From: a bacterium
GTDB taxonomy: Bacteria > Pseudomonadota > Gammaproteobacteria > Pseudomonadales > Moraxellaceae
Length of the DNA: 64,000 bases
Direction of reading: 5' to 3'
Assembly (NCBI GenBank): GCA_029945725.1
Contig: JAQSDB010000011.1
Span: 62,001-126,000 of the forward strand
Shown here one piece after another: positions 53,950-62,379 of this stretch (its first letter is position 1; each line of letters opens with the position of its first letter). The position numbers and the translations under genes are program-made. Below the pieces are notes generated by a model. It ran no database searches. It saw only the letters and a program-made list of their open reading frames with translations, and was not told the DNA's origin.

Positions 53950-55731
53950 ATGAGAGCAGTGCAGGTGGCGGCAAGCAAAAAGCGGGGGGCGGCATACCGT
54001 GCGTGCGTGCTCTTGCTGGGCTTTCTGCTCTTGCTGGCGGCGCCCGCCCGGGCCGCGAACGTGGCGACTGATGTGGCGATTGAAGTGCGTGGCGTGAATG
54101 ACGCCATCAAGGAAAATGTCATTGCCTACATCGGCAAGCTCACCACGGAAGACATGAAGTCCTGGCATGCGACGAGAGCCCGTATCAGCAGCAGTCTGCA
54201 CGATGGCCTGGAGGCGGTGGGTTATTACGATGCACGCTATGAAATAGATCGCACGAAAAAAGCCATTCTGGTCAGCATTACCCTCGGTCAGCCGGTGCGG
54301 GTACGCAAACTCAGTCTGGTATTCAAGGGTGAGGCGGGCAATGACATTGCCTTCACCGTCATGCGTGAAGACACGCCCTTGCACGAGGGTGATGTGTTTC
54401 ATCACGGCAAGTACGAGTCGATGAAATCGGCCATCCAGGATCTGGGGCTTGATCGGGGCTACTTTGATGCCGAGTGGGTGCAGCATGAGGTCAGTGTCGA
54501 CCCGGCCGCACATACGGCGGACATCGAGTTGGTCTATGACAGTGGCGAGCGTTACCGCTTCGGGCCGGTGGATTTTGTCAAACCCGATGGCAGTGAGCAG
54601 GATCTGGTTACACCGGAGCTACTCCAGCGTTTTTTGCCGTTTGCGGAAGGTGATCCCTATGAGGCAAGTGCCGTCATCAACTTCAACAGGGTATTGCTCA
54701 ATTCCCGTTATTTCAGTGAAGTCCGCGTCCATGTCGAGCGTGACAAGACGGTGGACCATGCGATTCCCATTTCGGTGATGTTGCGTCAGGAAACCCCCAA
54801 TAATATTGATTTCGGTATTGGCTACTCCACCGATGTGCGCGAGCGCCTGACCATCAAGGCGCGACGTCCCTTGCTGAATACCCGGGGCCACAGTATCGAG
54901 GCCAATGCCGAGCTGTCGCCGATCCGTTCGAGTTTCGAAACCAAATACACCGTACCGCTGACGCATCCCATCAACGACACCCTGCAGTATTTCTACGGGG
55001 TGAAGCGCGAGGATGTTGAAACGGTCGTGACCTGGAATACCGTGCTGGGGGTGCGGCGCCAGATCAAGAACGAGAGTGAATGGCAGCGTACGTACTCGCT
55101 GCGCTTTAACCGTGATACGACGGATACGACTTTCGATCCCGAGGTAAAGAAGGATCTGGTGTTGCCAGGGATCGGGTTTGACCGTACCCGTATCAAGGGA
55201 GGCATTGATCCTTTCTGGGGCGATCGCCAGTTCTACCAGATGGAACTGGCCTCGGATCAGGTGCTGTCCGATGCCACGCTGGTATCCTTGCGCGGCGGAC
55301 TGCGCTTTTTGCGCACCCTGGCGGAGAAGCACCAGTTCCTGTTGCGGGGTGACGCCGGTACGGTCATCACCACCAATTTTGATGATGTCCCGCAATCCAT
55401 GCGTTTCTTTGCCGGTGGTGACCAGAGTATTCGTGGTTACGGCTACAAGTCCGTCTCGCCTCGCGATGAAAACGGTGTGGCGGTGGGGGCGCGTAATCTG
55501 CTCACCGGTAGTGCCGAATACGATTACACCTTTATCCCGCACTGGCGTGCTGCCGTGTTCATTGATGGCGGGAATGCCTTTGATTCGATGAAGGAGTCTT
55601 TCAAGATAGGTTCCGGCGTGGGTGTGCGCTGGGTGTCTCCGGTCGGACCGATCCGTCTTGATTTTGCCTGGGCCGTCTCCGAACCGGGCTCCCCCTTCAG
55701 GCTGCATTTTTCCATGGGACCCAACCTCTGA
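53950..55731 (+). CDS. tamA: translocation and assembly module protein TamA (Omp85 family)
   Basis: 593 residues from an ATG preceded by AAGGGAT; the frame is open to 53878. A signal peptide (about 1-35, ending PARA) is followed by three POTRA domains (about 40-290) and a 16-strand barrel with the Omp85 FAGGDQSIRGYGYKS motif. The chain ends LHFSMGPNL. It works with TamB in outer-membrane protein and phospholipid transport. The stop overlaps the tamB start by 1 base. Confidence 0.95.
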   Translation: MRAVQVAASKKRGAAYRACVLLLGFLLLLAAPARAANVATDVAIEVRGVNDAIKENVIAYIGKLTTEDMKSWHATRARISSSLHDGLEAVGYYDARYEIDRTKKAILVSITLGQPVRVRKLSLVFKGEAGNDIAFTVMREDTPLHEGDVFHHGKYESMKSAIQDLGLDRGYFDAEWVQHEVSVDPAAHTADIELVYDSGERYRFGPVDFVKPDGSEQDLVTPELLQRFLPFAEGDPYEASAVINFNRVLLNSRYFSEVRVHVERDKTVDHAIPISVMLRQETPNNIDFGIGYSTDVRERLTIKARRPLLNTRGHSIEANAELSPIRSSFETKYTVPLTHPINDTLQYFYGVKREDVETVVTWNTVLGVRRQIKNESEWQRTYSLRFNRDTTDTTFDPEVKKDLVLPGIGFDRTRIKGGIDPFWGDRQFYQMELASDQVLSDATLVSLRGGLRFLRTLAEKHQFLLRGDAGTVITTNFDDVPQSMRFFAGGDQSIRGYGYKSVSPRDENGVAVGARNLLTGSAEYDYTFIPHWRAAVFIDGGNAFDSMKESFKIGSGVGVRWVSPVGPIRLDFAWAVSEPGSPFRLHFSMGPNL

Positions 55732-58700
55732 TGTGGCGCCAGCATCTTCGGCACTCGGGCCGTGTGCTTTTACGCACGCTGCTCTGGGGGCTGCTGCTTC
55801 TTGTCCTGCTGCTCCTGCCCTTGCTGGCCATACTGGGCAGCGAGACGGGCAGTCGCTGGGTGCTGGAACGGGGGCTGGGCATGCAGAGCCTCCTTACCTG
55901 GGATTACCAGAGCGGCACCCTGCTGGGCGGGCTGGAGCTGCGTGAGGTGCATGTGCGGACAGCAAAGCTGGATGTGCATGTCCGGCATGTACTGGCGCGC
56001 TGGTCATTGCTGCAGCTCTTGCGTGGCGATATCGAGCTCGAAAAGCTCAAGGCCGAAGGCGTCGCCCTGAAGATGCTGGCGCCGCCGACAGGCAAGCCGA
56101 CAAAGCTCCCGTTATTGATATTACCTGTTCGCCTGCATATCCGGACGCTCGAGATTCAGGGGGCCAGCCTGTTGAACTGGCAGGCCTCGGCACCGCTGAC
56201 GCTCGACCGGGTGATCCTGTCAGGCCAGTGGTGGGGCTCGAAGGTCAGGGTGGACAGCCTGCTGGCGGATCAGGGGCAGATCGGACGCCTGCGCCTGCGG
56301 GGCATTATCCGTTTGCGCGGGGGGTATCCCCTCGATCTCAAGGGCAGCCTTGCCTACAAGCCGTTTCTGGCCCAGGGCTGGCAGCCGGTCCTGGTACACC
56401 TGACGCAGTCAGTGGCTGAACTTGCCCTGCAGCTGGATTCCAGCGGCCCGCTCACTGCCAGTGCCAGCGGGCATATCCAGCCACTGCAACCGTCCCTGCC
56501 TTATAGCGCCACCTTGAAGTGGCAGCCTGTCGAATTGCCGTGGTGGAAAGAGCAGGCGCTGGCCAGTCAGGGCGGTACGCTGCGGGTGACGGGCGACAAG
56601 ACGGGTTTGCGCAGCCAGGGGGAGGCACAGCTGCAGGGGCGCCAGCTTCCTTCCGGGCAGTACGCCTGGAAGGGCCGCACCAACTGGAAGTCTGCTGATG
56701 TTGAGTCGTTTAATTTCAATGGCTTGGGTGGTGATCTTCAAGCAAAGGGTAATGTTTCCTGGGGGAGCGGACTGGCCTGGAGCCTGTCCTCCCGCTTCAG
56801 GCAGCTGGATCTGGCCAGGCACTGGCCGGTGCCACATAGCGCTGTTCCGGTACTGAGCGGCAAGCTGGAATCAAAAGGTCATACCAGTTATGCTGACTCC
56901 GCGATGACGGCCTCTGTCCGTCTGGCGCAGGGCGAAAGCTGGGAGGTACAGGAAAAAGGCCGTTCCTGGCTGTGGAATCTGCAGTCACCCCAGTACGTCA
57001 GCCTGCAATGGGCCGGGGTACAACGCCAGATGCCGGGCCTTGAGTCGCTCGCGAGCGATTCGGGCCGTCTCGTTTTCAAGGGAGCCCTGCCGGATTATCA
57101 GCTGACGCTGGATGCCGGCTTGCAGAGCCCGCGCCTGCCTGCCGGGCGCTGGACGGCCGGGTTGTCCGGGCAAAACCGCCACATGGATGTTGATCATCTG
57201 GATTATCTGGGCGAGGCGGGAACATTGAGCTTTGGTGGAGAACTGGAGCTGGGGGCAAGCGTGCAGTGGCAGGGTGCGCTGGTGCTCGGTGATTTCTCTA
57301 CGGCCTGGCTGTCCCGGGATTGGTCCGGCCAGTTTTCCGGGCACATCAGCGGGCGCGGTATCTGGGGGGCTGACGGTCGCGAGGCCCATCTGGAGGACAG
57401 TCACCTCACGGGCGTGTTGCGCGATCAGCCCGTCATTGTTGATGGTGCGCTGGACCTGCGCCTGCCCGAGCATGGCTGGCCAGAGGTGTGGACAACTACC
57501 GGGTTCGGCGCCAGTTGGGGCGTCAATCATGTGCTGGCAAAGGGCGGCTTGCAGAAGCGGCAGTGGAATCTTGCGGCGGATGTACAACTGGGTGACGTGT
57601 CGCTTCTGGATGACCGGCTGAAGGGGGCCGTGCGCGGCCGGGTTGCCTTGCAGGGCGATGAGGTCCGGCCTGATGTGCAGGCAGACCTGCAGGGGACGGG
57701 CGTCGGCAGCAAGGCTTTTTATGCCCGGACTGCCACTGTCACGATGCGTTTGCAGGAGCTTGGCGAGAGCGCCAGCTCCATGCTGCTTCAGGCTGATGGT
57801 CTGACCAATCCTTCCGGTGCGGATTATGGCCATGTGCAACTGGACATGAGCGGGAGCCGGTCAGCGCATACCCTGCGCTGGCAGGCCGGCAACGAGACGA
57901 TCAAGGGCGCTGGCAGTTTTGCAGGCGGGCTGGATGCGGGCACCCTGAACTGGCAGGGACGCATGGAATCGGGTGAGGTCAGTCTGGCGGACATGCAATG
58001 GCGTCTTGCTGCCCCCTATGCCGTGGACTGGACGATGGCGGATCGTCAACTGCAGCTGGCAGCGCATTGCTGGATGAGTGCCGAAGCCAGCTTCTGTAAT
58101 GAAGCGCCCATGTTGCTGGGGCCGACCGGTCGCCTGCAGCTCAGCCTGAAGGGCTTGCAGGCTGAGCGCCTGCAGGCATTGTTGCCGGAGGGACTGGGCT
58201 TGAGCGGGCAGATAGCGGGGCTGGCCAATGGTGGCTGGCAGCCCGGTCAGCATCCTGTCCTGAAAGCAGAAGTTTATGCGGATAACGGTATCGTCAGCCT
58301 CGCCCGCGATGAACCGTCCCCTCCCTTGCAGGTGACATACCAGCGTATTGCGCTGGGGGTCGAGGCGGTGGCCGACAAGCTGCATCTGCAGTTTGATCTT
58401 GCCTCGACAGACATGGGGCAGGGCAAGGCGGAAGCTACGGTTGATCCCTATGTGGATGATAAAACCCTGCAGGGAACGGTGTCTTTGCAAGGCTTGCGTC
58501 TGGATATTCTCAAGCCGTTCTGGCCTGCGCTGGAAACCCTGGCCGGTACGGTTTCCGCTGATGGCCGCCTGGAGGGGACGCTGGCGCTGCCCCGGTTCTG
58601 GGGAACGGTCTTGCTGGCAGATGGCGAGCTGGGCGTGCAGGGCCTGCCGGTGAACATCAACAGCATCAATACCCGCGTGGAAGTGAAGGGTACGGCGGCG

Positions 58701-59756
58701 GACATTACCGGCAGCATGCGTAGCGGCGAGGGCACGGCCGCTCTGAATGGCCAGGCCGACTGGGCAGGAACACCCCGTCTGGACATGACCCTGAAAGGCG
58801 AACGGTTCGAGCTGCGCCGGCTGCCGGAGTTGCTGGCGGAAATTTCCCCGGATCTGCGTTTGCAGGTGGTGCCCGGTCAGGCGGATATCACCGGGACGAT
58901 TCGGGTACCCATGGGGCGCCTCAACCTCAAGTCACTGGCCACGAAGGCTGTGCCGCTTTCTTCCGATGTCACTCTGGTCAGTGCAGGGTCTGGTACGGCG
59001 GATCGCGTGCGGCTGTCCAGAGCCATGTCCGGCTGGGTGATCAATGCCGACATCAATGTCCTGCTGGGTGATGATGTCTTTTTCCATGGCTATGGCGTTA
59101 ATGGCCGCTTGATGGGTGGCTTGCGCCTGCGTCAGCAGGGCAGGAAAGGTCTGGAAGCCAACGGTGAGGTCGAGCTGGACAAGGACTCGCGTTATGACGC
59201 CTATGGCCAGCGCCTGCTGATACGGCGTGGCCGCCTGATTTTTGCCGGCAACCTGACGCAGCCTGGGCTGGATGTGGAAGCCGTGCGCGAGATTGATAAC
59301 AAGGTGGTAGGTGTGCGCGTGGAAGGGCGCGCCAATGCGCCAGAGGCTACCCTGTTCTCGGATTCATCCATGTCGCAGGAGGAAATCATTTCCTACCTGG
59401 TTCTGGGGCGTCCCCTGGACACCAGCGGCAAGCCCGAGAGCGGGCAGAATCTTTCCGCCGCCGCTGCCGCCATCAAGCTCGGGGCTACCGGGGGCGCCGG
59501 CCTCGGCCTGACCGACAAGCTCGGCGGCACCCTGGGGATTACCGACCTTGCCGTGGATGCGGAAGGTACCGGCGAGGACACCCAGTTCACCGTATCCGGG
59601 TATATCAGTCCCAGGCTTTACCTGCGCTATGGCGTGGGTATTTTCACGCCGGTCAATACCGCCACCATCCGCTACAAGATCAGCGCCAAGCTGTATCTGG
59701 AAGCGGTTTCCTCCCTGGAAAACGCCATTGATCTTTTCTACAACTGGCGCTTCTGA
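55731..59756 (+). CDS. tamB: translocation and assembly module protein TamB
   Basis: 1341 residues. An N-terminal inner-membrane anchor (about 12-35) is followed by a very long repetitive beta-rich periplasmic part (AsmA/TamB type) and the C-terminal DUF490 domain (about 950-1341; SYLVLGRPLDTSGKPESGQ), ending in a Phe. TamB forms a hydrophobic groove that bridges the two membranes. It is coupled to tamA. Confidence 0.95.
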   Translation: MWRQHLRHSGRVLLRTLLWGLLLLVLLLLPLLAILGSETGSRWVLERGLGMQSLLTWDYQSGTLLGGLELREVHVRTAKLDVHVRHVLARWSLLQLLRGDIELEKLKAEGVALKMLAPPTGKPTKLPLLILPVRLHIRTLEIQGASLLNWQASAPLTLDRVILSGQWWGSKVRVDSLLADQGQIGRLRLRGIIRLRGGYPLDLKGSLAYKPFLAQGWQPVLVHLTQSVAELALQLDSSGPLTASASGHIQPLQPSLPYSATLKWQPVELPWWKEQALASQGGTLRVTGDKTGLRSQGEAQLQGRQLPSGQYAWKGRTNWKSADVESFNFNGLGGDLQAKGNVSWGSGLAWSLSSRFRQLDLARHWPVPHSAVPVLSGKLESKGHTSYADSAMTASVRLAQGESWEVQEKGRSWLWNLQSPQYVSLQWAGVQRQMPGLESLASDSGRLVFKGALPDYQLTLDAGLQSPRLPAGRWTAGLSGQNRHMDVDHLDYLGEAGTLSFGGELELGASVQWQGALVLGDFSTAWLSRDWSGQFSGHISGRGIWGADGREAHLEDSHLTGVLRDQPVIVDGALDLRLPEHGWPEVWTTTGFGASWGVNHVLAKGGLQKRQWNLAADVQLGDVSLLDDRLKGAVRGRVALQGDEVRPDVQADLQGTGVGSKAFYARTATVTMRLQELGESASSMLLQADGLTNPSGADYGHVQLDMSGSRSAHTLRWQAGNETIKGAGSFAGGLDAGTLNWQGRMESGEVSLADMQWRLAAPYAVDWTMADRQLQLAAHCWMSAEASFCNEAPMLLGPTGRLQLSLKGLQAERLQALLPEGLGLSGQIAGLANGGWQPGQHPVLKAEVYADNGIVSLARDEPSPPLQVTYQRIALGVEAVADKLHLQFDLASTDMGQGKAEATVDPYVDDKTLQGTVSLQGLRLDILKPFWPALETLAGTVSADGRLEGTLALPRFWGTVLLADGELGVQGLPVNINSINTRVEVKGTAADITGSMRSGEGTAALNGQADWAGTPRLDMTLKGERFELRRLPELLAEISPDLRLQVVPGQADITGTIRVPMGRLNLKSLATKAVPLSSDVTLVSAGSGTADRVRLSRAMSGWVINADINVLLGDDVFFHGYGVNGRLMGGLRLRQQGRKGLEANGEVELDKDSRYDAYGQRLLIRRGRLIFAGNLTQPGLDVEAVREIDNKVVGVRVEGRANAPEATLFSDSSMSQEEIISYLVLGRPLDTSGKPESGQNLSAAAAAIKLGATGGAGLGLTDKLGGTLGITDLAVDAEGTGEDTQFTVSGYISPRLYLRYGVGIFTPVNTATIRYKISAKLYLEAVSSLENAIDLFYNWRF

Positions 59757-59901
59757 GGCGGCTTGCTCCCGGCGAAGAACGCCCAGCGCTACCTTTTGAG
59801 CGACCAGTGTCCTTGCGGCTTTTGCCGGCACCTTTCATAGTTGCGACCAAAGGGTCTCTTTTGCTGTGATGACCGCCAATAAAAAAAACAAAGGAATCAT
59901 C

Positions 59902-62067
59902 ATGTTGCGTCCAGTGCTTGCCAGCTTTGGCCTGTCCCTTGCGTTACTGCTCTCTGCCTGCGGCGGAGAGGGTAATTCCTCCTCAGCCATGGGCGGCTCA
60001 AGCCCCGGTTCCACTACAGTCAGCAGCAATGTCGTCAAAGGCATTATTCATAATGGCGTGGTCAGGTTGCAGCGCTGGCAGGGAGACTCCTATGTCGAAG
60101 TGGCCAGCACACTGACCGGTGCGGATGGCAGTTTCAGCCTGAACGTTCCGGATCCTGTGCCCGGTGAGGTGCTTCGTCTCGAGCTCGGGCTTTCTGCGGA
60201 TGCCGGCAAGCCGACGGAAATGCTGTGTGATGCGGTTGCCTGCGGCAGCGCCGGTTTCGGGCAATGGGCGCCGATGACGAATGCGCCGGGTCTGGCGAGC
60301 TGGGTCAGCGTTGATGCCCAGGGCGGCATTACCGTCATGCCCATGACGCCGGTCAGTACCTTGCTGGTGCGTTATGCAGAACGTGCCGGCGGCGGGCATA
60401 TGGATGCGGCCTCGCTGGATCTGGCCCGGCAGCGAATTGCTGCCCTGTTTCGCCTGTCGGTGGATGACCTGATGGTGCGTCCTGGTAATGTGGTGAACAG
60501 CGTCTGGCTGAATGCGGCCAGCCCGGCCGCCGTGAAACTTTCCTTGCTGGCTGCGGCGTTTGCCCAGCTTGCCGATGGCAGTCACGCACTGGAAACCGTG
60601 ATTCAGGGTTACAGCGATGCCTTTGTCGGGAACAATGGCCATCTTGTGCAGGATGGCGCACCCGACTCTCTGGGCGATTTGTATCGCGGATTGAGTCTGG
60701 TGGTTGGAGCGGCCGGCAATCCGGTATTGCAAGGTGAGGTTTCTTCCTGGTTGCAGAATGCCGTTGCGTCACTGGAGTCCGGCAAGCTGAGTACCGTCTG
60801 TCATGACAACAACGTGTGTCAGGCTTTCAGCAGTGATCGTTTCCTGACGGCACTTGGCACCAGTCCGGATTCGCTGGGAGGGGATTTGCGTCGTGTCATG
60901 CTGGAGCAGAATGCGCCGAGTCTGGAGCAGCTGCTGACACAACAGCTGTCGACGTTTGGCTGGGTCGCCTCTGCGGACTCCGTGACGGTGGCAGGGATTG
61001 CCCTGCAGTCCGTGGGTTACACCTTGCTGGGCTCACTCGGGGTTGCGCCTGCACCGGCCAATGGCCTGATACCGACCCTGAACGCCGGAACCCGGATTTT
61101 GCATATTGCCGGCGTACAGAATGGCATGACGGTGAATCTGGATATTTCATTGCCATCGCTGTTTCTGGCGATGCAGACAACCAAGACTTTCACTTATGGC
61201 GTTACGGGGACGCTGGAGAATGCCAATGTCATCGCCAGTATTGATGGCACGCTGGCAATTAATGCAACCGGCACGGATTTCACCCCCTTGCTGCTCGCCT
61301 TTGTGGGGGCCTCCCAGGACCCGAATGCCCTGCTGAATTCGGTGAGTGGCATTCTCAAAAACGGCAAGGCGGCTTTCACCCTGAACGGTTCAGCTTCACT
61401 GGCCCGGAAAAACAGTGATAGCCAGCTCGCCATTCAAGGCTTGGGCACATTGCTGGTTGATATGAAGGGCGGGGTGGGCGGGGCGATTGCCGCCAGCGGT
61501 TCCGTGGATCATGGCAGCCTGGTATTGCCGAATGGCTCGTCGTTCTCCATTGATAAAAACAAGAATGAGTTTCTGACCTTTGGGCTCGGGCAGGATGGCA
61601 CTTTCTCGGCAAAATTCACGGCGCTGGTGCTGGCCCATGCGGCAGATGTAACGGCGACGGGCTCGCTGGCGCAGTTCGGAACACTGCTGACGAATCTGCG
61701 CAACGGCGTTTCAGTGCAACTGGAAGCCGCTACCCTGAATCTTGGCGCCATCGTTACGCAGTTGCTGGCGGATGTGAGTTCCTTGCATCTGGTGCTGAAT
61801 GGCGAGGCCACCATTCCGGACTTCCAGCACACCTATAATCTGGCGCTGGCAGAGGGGCATTTGAGTATTACCCAGCCTAACAGCACGGATGTGGCTATCG
61901 GCCTGGTCTTCAGCTCGCAAGGTGTGTTGGCGGAGGCCGGCGCCTCCTGGTGGTTGCTGGGTCTGGATCTGGCCGATTTGGCGCATCCTGCCGTGACGCT
62001 TTCGGATAACACAGGCGGAGAGTGGCGCTGGAGTTTTGATTTTTCCGGGATGCTGGCGCTGAACTGA
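59902..62067 (+). CDS. large lipoprotein of unknown function
   Basis: 721 residues from an ATG with AAAGGAA upstream. A lipoprotein signal ends at lipobox LLSAC, with lipidated Cys20, and a Gly/Ser-rich linker (about 21-45). An Ig-like or carboxypeptidase-regulatory-like stretch follows (about 45-95; VRLQRWQGDSYVEVASTLTGAD). Further on, the chain is rich in Leu, Ala, Ser and beta-strand patterns with repeated TLxxNATGT-like segments (about 440-640). I recognise no enzyme motif. It lies 145 bases after tamB, which may share its transcript. Confidence 0.8.
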   Translation: MLRPVLASFGLSLALLLSACGGEGNSSSAMGGSSPGSTTVSSNVVKGIIHNGVVRLQRWQGDSYVEVASTLTGADGSFSLNVPDPVPGEVLRLELGLSADAGKPTEMLCDAVACGSAGFGQWAPMTNAPGLASWVSVDAQGGITVMPMTPVSTLLVRYAERAGGGHMDAASLDLARQRIAALFRLSVDDLMVRPGNVVNSVWLNAASPAAVKLSLLAAAFAQLADGSHALETVIQGYSDAFVGNNGHLVQDGAPDSLGDLYRGLSLVVGAAGNPVLQGEVSSWLQNAVASLESGKLSTVCHDNNVCQAFSSDRFLTALGTSPDSLGGDLRRVMLEQNAPSLEQLLTQQLSTFGWVASADSVTVAGIALQSVGYTLLGSLGVAPAPANGLIPTLNAGTRILHIAGVQNGMTVNLDISLPSLFLAMQTTKTFTYGVTGTLENANVIASIDGTLAINATGTDFTPLLLAFVGASQDPNALLNSVSGILKNGKAAFTLNGSASLARKNSDSQLAIQGLGTLLVDMKGGVGGAIAASGSVDHGSLVLPNGSSFSIDKNKNEFLTFGLGQDGTFSAKFTALVLAHAADVTATGSLAQFGTLLTNLRNGVSVQLEAATLNLGAIVTQLLADVSSLHLVLNGEATIPDFQHTYNLALAEGHLSITQPNSTDVAIGLVFSSQGVLAEAGASWWLLGLDLADLAHPAVTLSDNTGGEWRWSFDFSGMLALN

Positions 62068-62107
62068 CAAATGTCGGCTGGCGGCAGTCAAGCTGTCTCA
62101 TGAGTAC

Positions 62108-62137
62108 AAAAAAGCCCTGCAATGCAGGGCTTTTTCT
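62108..62137 (+). terminator. terminator after the lipoprotein gene
   Basis: A perfect 12-bp stem AAAAAGCCCTGC/GCAGGGCTTTTT with a 3-base loop ends in T. It isolates thrS from upstream transcription. Confidence 0.93.
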
Positions 62138-62177
62138 TTGTGTCTGGGGGCAGGCTTCAGGAGATAAGCGGCCGGCA

Positions 62178-62206
62178 TTGGCGAACGCCACGTCAGTCGC
62201 TATAGT
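62178..62206 (+). promoter_or_regulatory. predicted sigma70 promoter of thrS
   Basis: TTGGCG (62178-62183) and TATAGT (62201-62206) are separated by 17 bases. The leader would be about 165 bases, similar to what I recall for E. coli thrS. Confidence 0.6.
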
Positions 62207-62337
62207 CGCCACCCCCTCGTTGCGTTATCCGCCTTCGGATCCGGCCTCTTGATAATAGATGTCGGCCGGCCGGTCTATCAGGCATGTTTGTCTGTGGCCG
62301 GTGGTAAAAATCCGTGGCACCGCAATCTCTAGGTCAT

Positions 62338-62358
62338 GTGGCCACTCGTAGCGGCCAC
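62338..62358 (+). promoter_or_regulatory. thrS translational operator, tRNA-Thr anticodon-arm mimic
   Basis: GTGGCC (62338-62343) and GGCCAC (62353-62358) form a perfect stem. Allowing an A-C mismatch, the loop is the seven bases CTCGTAG, which has the form of an anticodon loop: U33 equivalent, then CGU (a Thr anticodon), then A37. The G and U lie at -32 and -31 from the chosen start, as in the E. coli thrS operator. ThrRS binding would block the ribosome. A second hairpin at about 62255-62278 may be the acceptor-arm-like domain. Confidence 0.7.
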
Positions 62359-62379
62359 CACTGCTGAAGGATGAATGTC

